DNA from: Bacteroides xylanisolvens XB1A
GTDB taxonomy: Bacteria > Bacteroidota > Bacteroidia > Bacteroidales > Bacteroidaceae
DNA: 64,000 nt
Reading direction: 5' to 3'
Assembly (NCBI RefSeq): GCF_000210075.1
Contig: NC_021017.1
Location: forward strand, 1,132,178 to 1,196,177
The notes under the pieces are model-generated. The model saw only the letters and a program-made list of their open reading frames with translations, was not told where the DNA came from and did not search any database. Positions 9,210 to 18,275 of this stretch are shown piece by piece. The translations under genes were made by a program, and so were the position numbers. Numbering within the stretch: the stretch's first letter is position 1; the number at the start of each line of letters is the position of its first letter.

Positions 9210-11645
9210 ATGAAAGTAATGAAATTCGGCGGGACGTCCGTAGGTTCCGTGAACAGCATTTTAAGCGTAAAGAGAATTGTAGAGTCGGCAAGTGAGCCGG
9301 TAATTGTAGTTGTTTCCGCATTGGGAGGCATCACTGACAAATTGATAAATACATCAAAGATGGCGGCAGCAGGAGATTCAGCCTATGAGGGCGAGTTCCG
9401 CGAAATCGTTTACCGTCATGTGGAGATGATTAAGGAGGTGATTCCTGCCGGAGAAAAGCAAGTGTCGTTGCAACGTCAGATTGGCGAACTGCTGAACGAG
9501 TTGAAGGACATCTTCCAGGGAATTTATCTGATTAGAGACCTTTCCGCGAAGACCTCGGATACAATCGTCAGCTATGGTGAACGCCTTTCATCCATCATCG
9601 TTACCGAACTGATTGACGGAGCTAAATGGTTCGATTCGCGCACTTTTATCAAGACCGAAAGAAAACATAGTAAACATACGCTGGATACCGACCTGACTAA
9701 TAAGTTGGTGAAAGAGGCTTTCCAGTCTATCCCTAAAGTGTCACTGGTGCCGGGATTCATCTCTTCGGATAAAACGACAGGAGATGTGACGAACCTCGGA
9801 CGTGGTGGATCGGACTATACGGCTGCCATTATTGCTGCGGCTCTGGATGCGGCAAGTCTGGAAATCTGGACGGATGTAGACGGATTTATGACGGCTGACC
9901 CGCGTGTCATTTCAACTGCTTATACCATTACGGAATTGAGTTATGTAGAAGCGACCGAACTTTGTAACTTCGGTGCAAAGGTGGTTTATCCGCCGACTAT
10001 CTATCCCGTATGTCACAAGAATATTCCTATTATAATAAAGAATACCTTCAATCCGGACGGAGTGGGAACGGTTATCAAACAAGAAGTTTCCAACCCGCAG
10101 AGCAAGGCTATCAAAGGTATTTCCTCCATCAACGACACCAGCCTGATTACTGTTCAGGGACTCGGTATGGTAGGTGTGATCGGTGTAAACTACCGCATCT
10201 TTAAAGCATTGGCTAAGAACGGAATCAGCGTATTCCTCGTGTCGCAGGCTTCATCGGAAAACAGTACTTCTATCGGTGTGCGTAATGCCGATGCCGACCT
10301 GGCTTGTGAAGTGCTGAACGAGGAATTTGCGAAAGAAATAGAGATGGGCGAGATTTCTCCGATTCTTGCGGAAAGAGATTTAGCTACTGTTGCTATCGTA
10401 GGCGAGAATATGAAACATACCCCGGGTATCGCCGGTAAACTTTTCGGTACGCTGGGACGCAACGGTATCAACGTAATTGCCTGTGCGCAGGGAGCTTCAG
10501 AAACAAATATCTCTTTTGTGGTCGATTCCAAATCTCTGCGTAAATCCCTGAACGTTATTCACGACTCTTTCTTCCTCTCCGAATATCAGGTACTGAATCT
10601 CTTTATCTGCGGTGTCGGTACGGTAGGTGGCAGTCTCGTAGAACAGATTCGTTGCCAACAGCAGAAACTCATGATGGAAAACGGATTGAAACTCCATGTG
10701 GTAGGTATCATTGATGCTGCTAAAGCAATGTTCAGCCGTGAAGGTTTCGACCTTTCTAATTTCCGTCAGGAACTGTTGGAAAAGGGTAAAGACAGTAGTC
10801 TGCAAACCATCCGCGACGAGATTATCGGAATGAACATCTTTAACTCCGTCTTTGTAGACTGTACGGCGAGCGCCGATATCGCATCGCTTTACAAAGATTT
10901 CCTGCAACACAATATCTCTGTGGTAGCAGCCAACAAGATTGCCGCTTCTTCCGCTTACGAAAACTATCGCGAACTGAAAACAATTGCCCGCCAACGTGGT
11001 GTGAAATATCTGTTCGAAACAAACGTAGGTGCAGGTCTTCCGATTATTAACACGATCAACGACCTGATTCATAGCGGCGACAAGATTCTGAAGATTGAAG
11101 CAGTGCTTTCAGGCACACTGAACTACATCTTTAATAAGATCAGCGCCGATATTCCTTTCAGCCGTACCATCAAAATGGCACAGGAAGAACGCTATTCCGA
11201 ACCGGACCCGCGTATCGACTTGAGTGGAAAAGACGTCATCCGTAAACTGGTGATTCTGGCACGTGAAGCCGGATACCGTCTGGAACAGGAAGATGTTGAA
11301 AAGAACCTCTTTGTCCCGAATGACTTCTTTGAAGGTTCTCTGGAAGATTTCTGGAAACGTGTTCCAAGTCTCGACGCAGACTTTGAAGCTCGCCGCCAGG
11401 TGTTGGAGAAAGAAAATAAACACTGGCGTTTCGTTGCCAAACTGGAGAACGGAAAAGCCTCTGTCGGCTTACAGGAAGTAGGCGCCAACCACCCGTTTTA
11501 CGGCTTGGAAGGCAGCAACAACATTATCCTGCTTACTACAGAACGCTATAAAGAATATCCGATGATGATTCAAGGATACGGTGCCGGCGCCGGAGTAACG
11601 GCTGCCGGAGTATTTGCCGACATCATGAGCATCGCAAACGTTTAA
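9210..11645 (+). CDS. thrA: Bifunctional aspartokinase / homoserine dehydrogenase
   Basis: An 811-residue fusion catalysing the first and third steps from aspartate to homoserine. The N-terminal aspartokinase starts with KFGGTSVG (residues 4-11). Regulatory ACT-type domains lie about 315-460, and the homoserine dehydrogenase begins with the NAD(P)-binding FICGVGTVGG near 466, followed by the catalytic GTLNYIF region. The length is that of ThrA-type fusions. It is the first gene of the threonine operon, followed by the ApgM-like gene and thrC, and is preceded by a Thr/Met-rich leader. The ATG at 9210 gives the conserved MKVMKFGG start. Confidence 0.97.
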   Translation: MKVMKFGGTSVGSVNSILSVKRIVESASEPVIVVVSALGGITDKLINTSKMAAAGDSAYEGEFREIVYRHVEMIKEVIPAGEKQVSLQRQIGELLNELKDIFQGIYLIRDLSAKTSDTIVSYGERLSSIIVTELIDGAKWFDSRTFIKTERKHSKHTLDTDLTNKLVKEAFQSIPKVSLVPGFISSDKTTGDVTNLGRGGSDYTAAIIAAALDAASLEIWTDVDGFMTADPRVISTAYTITELSYVEATELCNFGAKVVYPPTIYPVCHKNIPIIIKNTFNPDGVGTVIKQEVSNPQSKAIKGISSINDTSLITVQGLGMVGVIGVNYRIFKALAKNGISVFLVSQASSENSTSIGVRNADADLACEVLNEEFAKEIEMGEISPILAERDLATVAIVGENMKHTPGIAGKLFGTLGRNGINVIACAQGASETNISFVVDSKSLRKSLNVIHDSFFLSEYQVLNLFICGVGTVGGSLVEQIRCQQQKLMMENGLKLHVVGIIDAAKAMFSREGFDLSNFRQELLEKGKDSSLQTIRDEIIGMNIFNSVFVDCTASADIASLYKDFLQHNISVVAANKIAASSAYENYRELKTIARQRGVKYLFETNVGAGLPIINTINDLIHSGDKILKIEAVLSGTLNYIFNKISADIPFSRTIKMAQEERYSEPDPRIDLSGKDVIRKLVILAREAGYRLEQEDVEKNLFVPNDFFEGSLEDFWKRVPSLDADFEARRQVLEKENKHWRFVAKLENGKASVGLQEVGANHPFYGLEGSNNIILLTTERYKEYPMMIQGYGAGAGVTAAGVFADIMSIANV

Positions 11646-11660
11646 TTAAATGAAGAACTA

Positions 11661-11735
11661 AAAATGAAGAATGAAGAATTACTATGCAGCGTAATGGTGC
11701 AGCCAATTCTTCATTCATCATTCTTCATTCTTAAT
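11661..11735. repeat. Hairpin repeat between thrA and the ApgM-like gene
   Basis: Tandem ATGAAGA units (11663-11680) face tandem TTCATTC units (11705-11732). The innermost 12 bp (11669-11680 with 11705-11716) pair perfectly around a 24-nt loop. It lies inside an operon, so it would be transcribed as an mRNA hairpin. Confidence 0.8.
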
Positions 11736-11746
11736 TTTCAAAAGAA

Positions 11747-12955
11747 ATGAAGCATATCATTATATTGGGAGACGGAATGGCCGACTGGCCAGTGAAGTCA
11801 TTAGGGGACAAGACGCTCCTGCAATATGCGAAGACGCCATATATGGATCAGTTAGCCCGAATGGGGCGTAACGGCCGCCTGATTACCGTGGCGGAAGGTT
11901 TCCATCCGGGTAGTGAAGTAGCCAACATGTCAGTGTTGGGATATAATCTTCCGAAAGTGTACGAAGGTCGTGGACCGCTGGAAGCTGCCAGTATCGGTGT
12001 GGATTTGAAACCGGGCGAGATGGCAATGCGTTGTAACCTGATTTGTGTGGAAGGAGAAATTCTGAAGAATCACTCCTCCGGACACATATCTACAGAAGAA
12101 GCGGACGTATTGATTCAATACCTGCAAGAGAAACTAGGCAATGACCGCGTACGGTTCCACACAGGAGTCCAGTACCGTCATCTATTGGTTATCAAGGGAG
12201 GAAATAAAGAATTGGACTGTACTCCTCCGCACGATGTTCCTTTGAAACCTTTCCGCCCATTGATGGTGAAACCATTGGCCCCGGAAGCACAAGAAACGGC
12301 AGACCTGATTAACGACCTGATTCTAAAATCACAGGAACTGTTGAAGAATCATCCGTTGAACCTGAAACGCATAGCTGAAGGTAAAGACCCCGCCAATAGT
12401 ATTTGGCCCTGGAGCCCCGGTTATCGTCCGCAAATGACTACTTTCTCCGAAACTTTCCCGCAAGTGAAAAAAGGTGCGGTGATTTCGGCAGTCGATCTGA
12501 TAAACGGAATCGGTTATTATGCCAGATTACGTCGTATTGCGGTAGAAGGGGCAACCGGTCTGTATAATACGAATTATGAAAATAAAGTGGCTGCTGCATT
12601 GGAAGCCTTGAAAACCGATGACTTTGTCTATCTTCATATCGAAGCCAGCGATGAGGCCGGACACGAAGGAGACATCGACTTGAAACTTCTCACTATCGAG
12701 AATCTGGATAAACGTGCCGTAGGACCTATCTACGAAGCAGTGAAAGATTGGGATGAACCGGTAGCAATAGCCGTATTGCCTGACCATCCTACTCCCTGCG
12801 AACTTCGTACGCACACTTCCGATCCTATCCCGTTCCTTATCTGGTATCCGGGAATTGAGCCGGACGAGGTGCAAACTTATGACGAAATATCTGCCTGCAA
12901 CGGTAGTTACGGTGTGTTGAAAGAAGACGAGTTTATTAAAGAATTTATGAAATAA
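11747..12955 (+). CDS. ApgM-family phosphoglycerate mutase homologue, probable homoserine kinase
   Basis: A 402-residue protein of the alkaline phosphatase superfamily, group of 2,3-bisphosphoglycerate-independent (archaeal type, ApgM) mutases. Metal-site motifs include ILGDGMADWP at the N terminus, HPGSEVANMSVLGYN near 55, HIEASDEAGHEGD near 298 and LPDHPTPCELRTHT near 343. It lies between thrA and thrC, exactly where thrB (homoserine kinase) is found in other operons, and no GHMP-type thrB is present in the window. The position implies that it phosphorylates homoserine as a non-orthologous replacement of ThrB. That function is an inference from context; the family assignment is clear. Confidence 0.85.
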   Translation: MKHIIILGDGMADWPVKSLGDKTLLQYAKTPYMDQLARMGRNGRLITVAEGFHPGSEVANMSVLGYNLPKVYEGRGPLEAASIGVDLKPGEMAMRCNLICVEGEILKNHSSGHISTEEADVLIQYLQEKLGNDRVRFHTGVQYRHLLVIKGGNKELDCTPPHDVPLKPFRPLMVKPLAPEAQETADLINDLILKSQELLKNHPLNLKRIAEGKDPANSIWPWSPGYRPQMTTFSETFPQVKKGAVISAVDLINGIGYYARLRRIAVEGATGLYNTNYENKVAAALEALKTDDFVYLHIEASDEAGHEGDIDLKLLTIENLDKRAVGPIYEAVKDWDEPVAIAVLPDHPTPCELRTHTSDPIPFLIWYPGIEPDEVQTYDEISACNGSYGVLKEDEFIKEFMK

Positions 12956-12959
12956 TGTT

Positions 12960-13062
12960 CACCACAGATTACACAGATTCGCACAGATTTAAAGTGATAA
13001 GAGACTTTTGTATTATGTAATAATAGAGAAAATATCTGTGTAAATCTGTGTAATCTGTGGTG
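12960..13062. repeat. 20-bp perfect inverted repeat between the ApgM-like gene and thrC
   Basis: CACCACAGATTACACAGATT (12960-12979) is the exact reverse complement of 13043-13062. Pairing continues imperfectly inwards (CACAGATTT with ATCTGTG). It shares the CACCACAG tip with the inverted repeat at 2585-2752, although the inner units differ. It lies within the operon. Confidence 0.85.
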
Positions 13063-13082
13063 AGCACTAAAAATATCATTCC

Positions 13083-14384
13083 ATGAAATATTATAGTACG
13101 AATAAACAAGCGCCGGTGGCTTCTTTACAGGAAGCAGTTGTAAAAGGTCTTGCAGCCGATAAAGGGTTGTTTATGCCTATGTCTATCAAGCCTCTTCCAC
13201 AAGAGTTTTACGATACAATTGATACGTTGTCTTTTCAGGAAATAGCTTATCGTGTAGCCGATGCTTTCTTCGGTGAGGATATTCCTGCCGACACCCTGAA
13301 ACAGATTGTATATGATACCTTAAGTTTTGATGTACCTTTGGTGAAAGTAGCGGATAACATCTACTCGCTCGAACTTTTCCACGGACCGACACTAGCCTTC
13401 AAAGATGTAGGCGGTCGTTTCATGGCGCGTCTGCTGGGATACTTCATTAAGAAGGAAGGACAAAAGAATGTAAATGTACTGGTAGCCACTTCCGGTGATA
13501 CGGGAAGTGCTGTGGCTAACGGTTTTCTGGGTGTGGACGGTATTCATGTATATGTGCTCTATCCGAAAGGAAAAGTCAGCGAAATACAGGAAAAGCAATT
13601 CACTACACTGGGACAGAACATCACTGCGCTCGAAGTGGATGGAACGTTTGATGACTGCCAGGCATTGGTAAAAGCTGCTTTTATGGATAAGGAGCTGAAT
13701 GAACATCTGTCATTGACTTCTGCCAATTCCATCAATGTAGCCCGTTTCCTGCCACAAGCATTTTATTATTTCTATGCATACGCTCAACTGAAGCGTGCCG
13801 GAAAAGCGGATAACGCCGTCATCTGCGTACCTAGCGGAAACTTCGGAAATATCACCGCAGGATTGTTCGGAAAGAAAATGGGATTGCCTGTGAAGCGTTT
13901 TATTGCTGCCAACAACCGCAACGATATTTTCTATCAATATCTGCAAACTGGCAAATACAATCCCCGTCCGTCTATTGCAACAATCGCTAACGCTATGGAC
14001 GTGGGAGATCCTAGCAACTTTGCCCGTGTACTTGATTTGTATAATGGTTCGCACGCTGCTATCTCTGCCGAAATTTCAGGAACAACTTATACCGACGAAC
14101 AGATCCGTGAAACGGTGAAAGAAACTTGGAAAGAACATCATTATCTCCTCGATCCTCACGGAGCTTGCGGATATCGTGCATTGGTAGAAGGCTTGCAAGA
14201 AGGCGAAACGGGTGTATTCCTTGAAACGGCTCATCCGGCCAAGTTCCTTGAAACAGTGGAAAGCATTATCGGTGAATCAGTAGAGATACCTGCCAAGTTG
14301 CAGGAATTTATGAAAGGCGAGAAGAAGAGTTTGCAAATGACGAAAGAATTTGCAGATTTCAAGAGCTATTTACTTTCATTGTAG
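13083..14384 (+). CDS. thrC: Threonine synthase
   Basis: Converts O-phosphohomoserine to threonine, using pyridoxal phosphate. The 433-residue product has the PLP-lysine motif LAFKDVGGRFMAR near residue 102 and the phosphate-binding ATSGDTGSAVANG near 140. The N-terminal SLQEAVVKGLAADKGLFMP is typical of the longer ThrC class. It is the last gene of the threonine operon and converges on the thiamine pyrophosphokinase gene. Confidence 0.97.
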   Translation: MKYYSTNKQAPVASLQEAVVKGLAADKGLFMPMSIKPLPQEFYDTIDTLSFQEIAYRVADAFFGEDIPADTLKQIVYDTLSFDVPLVKVADNIYSLELFHGPTLAFKDVGGRFMARLLGYFIKKEGQKNVNVLVATSGDTGSAVANGFLGVDGIHVYVLYPKGKVSEIQEKQFTTLGQNITALEVDGTFDDCQALVKAAFMDKELNEHLSLTSANSINVARFLPQAFYYFYAYAQLKRAGKADNAVICVPSGNFGNITAGLFGKKMGLPVKRFIAANNRNDIFYQYLQTGKYNPRPSIATIANAMDVGDPSNFARVLDLYNGSHAAISAEISGTTYTDEQIRETVKETWKEHHYLLDPHGACGYRALVEGLQEGETGVFLETAHPAKFLETVESIIGESVEIPAKLQEFMKGEKKSLQMTKEFADFKSYLLSL

Positions 14385-14451
14385 TCGGTCTTAATAGGTT
14401 GTTATACAGTGATCTATGAGGCGTTGACAGTCTATTGAAATGAAAGAAAGA

Positions 14452-14535
14452 TTCTCACCGCAATGAGAAAAAGTTCTCATTACTATGAGTATTTTTTCTC
14501 GTCGCAGTGAGAATTTTTTCTCATAGTGATGAGAA
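14452..14535. repeat. Array of four 18-bp palindromes with a 22-bp period
   Basis: Units TTCTCACCGCAATGAGAA (14452-14469), TTCTCATTACTATGAGTA (14474-14491), TTCTCGTCGCAGTGAGAA (14496-14513) and TTCTCATAGTGATGAGAA (14518-14535) start exactly 22 bp apart and are separated by 4-bp A/T-rich spacers. The outer TTCTC/GAGAA arms are kept while the centres vary. It lies in the gap between convergent thrC and the thiamine pyrophosphokinase gene. It may serve as a bidirectional terminator or as protein sites on one DNA face. Confidence 0.85.
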
Positions 14536-14556
14536 TGTTTGAGAATTAATATCGGT

Positions 14557-15183
14557 TTACATAGAAGCTAGAAACACTAAATACTCTCCCGTGCATTGAA
14601 TGGTAAAACGATTGCTTGTAGCTTCATTAAGAGTTCCTTGCCACCAATTCGTAAAGTCGCTAAGCGGATAAACCAATCCTTCCCCTTTCAATCCTTTCGC
14701 TCCGAAATTGATAATGGAAATTTGCTGGCCTGTGTGAGAAACGAAAGTCTGCGTGCCGCTTGCCGGAATAAATACTCCGTAATCCGTAACGGTTCGTACT
14801 TCCATACCGCTTTTCATATAATCCAGCAGCAAACTGATATTTCCTAATGTGTGGTCTTCCCGTTTTCCGGTAGCACCGACGATGGCTATTCTCTGGTAGC
14901 CTTTTTCTTGCAGGAAGTGGACAGCCTTGGTTTGGTCGTTTGTTTCCTGATCGGCAATATGGTGAATAATGTCCGAAAAGCGTGTTTTGTTTTCCGGCGA
15001 AAGAGAGTCTCCGTCGCCAATAATAATATCGGGAGTATGTCCACGTAAGATATATTCGTTGGCTGCTCCATCGCAACAAACCACGAATTTAGCCTCTTCC
15101 AGTATTTTCAGGGGAAGCACATGCGTAGGATATTCGCCGTTGGCAAGTATGACGGCTTCGGGAGTATAGTGTTCACTTATCAT
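14557..15183 (-). CDS. Thiamine pyrophosphokinase
   Basis: Transfers pyrophosphate from ATP to thiamine to give TPP. The 208-residue product has the family's DGAANEY and IIGDGDSLSP metal/ATP region and the DQETNDQTKA motif. Last gene of the TPP-riboswitch operon. The chosen ATG at 15183 overlaps the TGA of the pnuT gene as ATGA, a typical sign of translational coupling; an in-frame ATG at 15207 is possible but lies inside pnuT. Confidence 0.93.
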   Translation of the reverse strand: MISEHYTPEAVILANGEYPTHVLPLKILEEAKFVVCCDGAANEYILRGHTPDIIIGDGDSLSPENKTRFSDIIHHIADQETNDQTKAVHFLQEKGYQRIAIVGATGKREDHTLGNISLLLDYMKSGMEVRTVTDYGVFIPASGTQTFVSHTGQQISIINFGAKGLKGEGLVYPLSDFTNWWQGTLNEATSNRFTIQCTGEYLVFLASM

Positions 15184-15788
15184 TGTACGCTCATTAATTT
15201 TTTCCATTTAAAGTAGCCAAAGATAGCTATAATGGAGTAAAGTCCGTATAAAGCAGAAGTAAAATAAAGGTCTTTATAGATATAAAGTCCGCAGCAGACA
15301 ATATCCACAAGAATCCAGGCAAACCATTGCTCGACGTATTTACGCGCCAGCATCCACATGCCGACAATGCTCAATGCCGTAGTAAAACTATCCAGCCAGG
15401 GCACGTTGCTGTCCGTATATTCGATCAGTATCCACGCAATGCCGATAAATGCAACAATAAATACCAGAAAAAGAGGTAAGTAACATTTCCATGGAGTATG
15501 CACGATAGGAAGGTCTTTGGGTTTGTCACCGATTGAAGCATCTGCTGACTGCTGACTTTTTTTCTTTCTGTGTCCCCACATCCAGAAGAACCAACCATAG
15601 ATGGCAGCTATCAGATAGTAGATATTGATACCGAAATCGGCATACAGTCCTGCTTTGTAATATACGAAGATATAGATGGCAGGCATCACGATACCTGCTA
15701 TCCAAAGGTAGATACTTGCCCGGTACTCCAACCAAAGGTAGACTAGCCCGACAATCGTACCGAATATTTCCAGAAAATTCAATTCCAT
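15180..15788 (-). CDS. pnuT: PnuT-type thiamine transporter (PnuC family)
   Basis: A 202-residue inner membrane protein with about seven hydrophobic segments and the PnuC-family signature around LEIFGTIVGLVYLWLEYR and a late WILVDIVCCGLYIYKDLY segment. PnuC proteins carry nicotinamide riboside; members in TPP-controlled operons with thiamine pyrophosphokinase are assigned to thiamine (PnuT). Here it lies between the riboswitch-controlled TonB receptor (12 bp) and the kinase (4-bp overlap), so thiamine is the likely substrate. Confidence 0.9.
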   Translation of the reverse strand: MELNFLEIFGTIVGLVYLWLEYRASIYLWIAGIVMPAIYIFVYYKAGLYADFGINIYYLIAAIYGWFFWMWGHRKKKSQQSADASIGDKPKDLPIVHTPWKCYLPLFLVFIVAFIGIAWILIEYTDSNVPWLDSFTTALSIVGMWMLARKYVEQWFAWILVDIVCCGLYIYKDLYFTSALYGLYSIIAIFGYFKWKKLMSVQ

Positions 15789-15800
15789 AGCCCTGTGGTA

Positions 15801-18050
15801 TTAAAAGCGGAAAGAAACATGTCCCATAACGTTTGTTCCTGCCTGCGCTGCATATCCGGCATAGTTTCCCCGATTCTCCACCGTATCGGTGTAGTCGCTC
15901 GAGGCCCAACCGTTGTTTTCATATTTTTCATTAAACAGATTGTACACAGTGAACCCTACCGTGACTTCTTTCAACACCTTCTTGGGACGGAAGCTGTACG
16001 CAAGATTGAGGTTGCTGACAAAATACTTATCAAGAGCCAGTTCTTCAACTTCTGCGTTTGTCATATACTGTTTGCTCACGAACTGTGATTGCAGGGCAGC
16101 TTCGAATCCCTTATAATTGAATGAGAAACGATTGTTGAGTAGGAAGTCCGGTGAGAAAGCAATGTGAGTGTCTTTATGCTTTATCTGAATAGTCGGGAGA
16201 GAAGTAGAGCTACCGTCGTCATTATAGTGGTAGCCCGGCAGGCTCTCTACGAAATCCTGAATACGGTTTTTGCTCCATGTAGCGTTGATATCCCATTGAA
16301 ACCATTTGCACGGTTTGATTCCCAGCATGATTTCGATTCCCATGCGATAACTGTCCGGCACGTTTTCGGTCAGTGCTTCACCTATATCGTTTAAGGCTCC
16401 GGTCAGAACCAGTTGGTCGGTATAGTCCATGTAGTAGAAGTTTGCACCTGCTGTCAGCCATTGGTTGGCGAAGGTATATCCTGCTTCATAGTCGAGCAGC
16501 TTTTCTGCTTTGGGGTACGAGTCCGGATCACCATCCGTATAATTGTTTCTTGTTGGCTCTTTTTGAGCAACCGAGAAAGAGGAATAGACACGATGGTTGG
16601 AAGTGATGTTCCAGTTTAATCCTACTTTCGGATTAAAGAAATCGAACTTTTTATCTACTGCCAGTGGACGCAGCGCATTCTTACTCCAGTCATATTTATC
16701 ATTGTTTCCGTCGATGGTATAGTTGATGTGGCGATACTGGAGATCGGCATAAGCACTTAGTCCTCTAGTAAGATCGTAGTTCGCTTTCAGATAAATATTT
16801 CCATCGGTCTTCTTGGATTTGTTGCGGTAATATTCATGGTCGGGAGATAGAGAACCTACGTAGTTTTTCACCCAGGGAACTCTTCCGAAGTTATTGCCCC
16901 GGTATTGATTTAATCCGCCGCCCAGGGATGCACTTAGCCTGTTGGCTGTGTAATTGAGAGAAAAAACGCCGCCGCCGAATTTGTTGTCCATCTTCTTTTG
17001 ACGGACTAAATCGCTTTTAGATACTTCGGTTCCATCTATTGTAAATGATTTTAAACCATATTCTATGAGGTATCTGCCGTCTTTGTACTCTTCGTAATAA
17101 CCGTCACCTTTGGTATAATGTAAGGCAACGTTCAGATTCCAGGCTGTCGAGAAAGTATGATTGAAGAGAAGCTGATAATTCTTTTGCAGATAATTATCTG
17201 TTTGGTCGTCGTAATAATATTTTTTGCCGTTGGCATCAGTGTACATTTCCCCGCAAGGATTGTAGCGTCTGCCGAATTTTTCCATTTGCTCTTTTGTTGC
17301 GTATCCCCAAGCATGATATGTTTTTTCTTTTCCGGCAAATGCAATGAGCTTCACAGATGTGTTTTCTGCAAAATAACCTCCTTGCAGGTAGTAAGAGTTC
17401 AAGTCCACCGAAGCACGGTCTATGTATCCGTCCGTACCGATATTGGAAAGGCGGGCGTCAAACGTCCAGTGGTTATTGAGTAGGCCGGTTCCCACTTTCA
17501 CTGTTTCCTTGTGCGTGTTGAACGAACCGTATGAACCATTGAATTCGGCGTATGGTTTCATAGATGCACCTTCGGTTTGCATATTGACACTGGCTCCGAA
17601 AGCACCTGCTCCGTTCGTCGATGTACCTGCTCCGCGCTGCACCTGCATATCTTTTACGGAAGAAGAAAAGTCGGGCATATTCACCCAGAACAGGTTATGG
17701 CTTTCGGCATCGTTCATCGGTATGCCGTTTACCGTGATGTTGATTCGTGTGCCATCGGTTCCACGTACGCGAAGTGTCGTATAGCCGATACCAGCTCCTG
17801 CATCCGATGTGGTCAGTGTGGAAGGAGTCATACTTAGCAGATAGGGGATATCCTGTCCGAAGTTTACCTTTTTGAGTTCTGCTTTGCCTATATTGGTGAA
17901 TGCCACGGGAGTTTTGGCTGTGGCACGTGTGGACACTACCTGCACCTCTTGCAGGTTTACTACTCTCATACTATCCTTTGCACTCGTCTGTGCATGAACA
18001 GTGATACCTGCGCCCAATAAGGCGACGGCCATCCATACAATTCTTTTCAT
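15801..18050 (-). CDS. TonB-dependent outer membrane receptor, probable thiamine receptor
   Basis: A 749-residue receptor. It has a signal peptide (about 1-20, MKRIVWMAVALLGAGITVHA), a plug domain (about 45-160, with TTLRVRGTDGTRINITVNG and QRGAGTSTNGAG), and a beta-barrel ending in an aromatic residue (GHVSFRF). It is the first gene after a TPP riboswitch and is followed by pnuT and thiamine pyrophosphokinase, so its substrate is very probably thiamine or a thiamine phosphate. Substrate is inferred from regulation and operon. Confidence 0.92.
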   Translation of the reverse strand: MKRIVWMAVALLGAGITVHAQTSAKDSMRVVNLQEVQVVSTRATAKTPVAFTNIGKAELKKVNFGQDIPYLLSMTPSTLTTSDAGAGIGYTTLRVRGTDGTRINITVNGIPMNDAESHNLFWVNMPDFSSSVKDMQVQRGAGTSTNGAGAFGASVNMQTEGASMKPYAEFNGSYGSFNTHKETVKVGTGLLNNHWTFDARLSNIGTDGYIDRASVDLNSYYLQGGYFAENTSVKLIAFAGKEKTYHAWGYATKEQMEKFGRRYNPCGEMYTDANGKKYYYDDQTDNYLQKNYQLLFNHTFSTAWNLNVALHYTKGDGYYEEYKDGRYLIEYGLKSFTIDGTEVSKSDLVRQKKMDNKFGGGVFSLNYTANRLSASLGGGLNQYRGNNFGRVPWVKNYVGSLSPDHEYYRNKSKKTDGNIYLKANYDLTRGLSAYADLQYRHINYTIDGNNDKYDWSKNALRPLAVDKKFDFFNPKVGLNWNITSNHRVYSSFSVAQKEPTRNNYTDGDPDSYPKAEKLLDYEAGYTFANQWLTAGANFYYMDYTDQLVLTGALNDIGEALTENVPDSYRMGIEIMLGIKPCKWFQWDINATWSKNRIQDFVESLPGYHYNDDGSSTSLPTIQIKHKDTHIAFSPDFLLNNRFSFNYKGFEAALQSQFVSKQYMTNAEVEELALDKYFVSNLNLAYSFRPKKVLKEVTVGFTVYNLFNEKYENNGWASSDYTDTVENRGNYAGYAAQAGTNVMGHVSFRF

Positions 18051-18065
18051 TTTTGCTTACTAATT

Positions 18066-18146
18066 AGTTCTCTACGCCGGCATTACCCGGATCAGATTCT
18101 ATGGGTATGTTCTCAGCCCGTCATGTTAAGGCACCCCTACCAGTGA
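18066..18146 (-). promoter_or_regulatory. TPP riboswitch (THI element)
   Basis: On the minus strand the element reads GGGGTGCC, then GGGCTGAGAAC, then CTGATCCGGGTAATGCCGGC and GTAGAGAAC, which are the conserved pieces of the thiamine pyrophosphate aptamer in the right order. It lies about 16 nt upstream of the receptor's ATG, so control of translation initiation is likely. Confidence 0.95.
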
Positions 18147-18275
18147 ATCGGTGACAAAAATACTGCTTTTGCAGGAGGAAAGCAAAAAAAACTTTTAGAT
18201 TCACTAAAAACAATATAACTTTGTAAATTGTTGAAATAACAAAACTGCATTTATTCACTTAATATATATTTAATT

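Noticed and set aside
14452..14535. CRISPR-like look of the palindrome arrays
   Set aside because: Units are 16-18 bp with spacers of only 4-7 bp, there are no cas genes, and the units are palindromes that vary in the centre.
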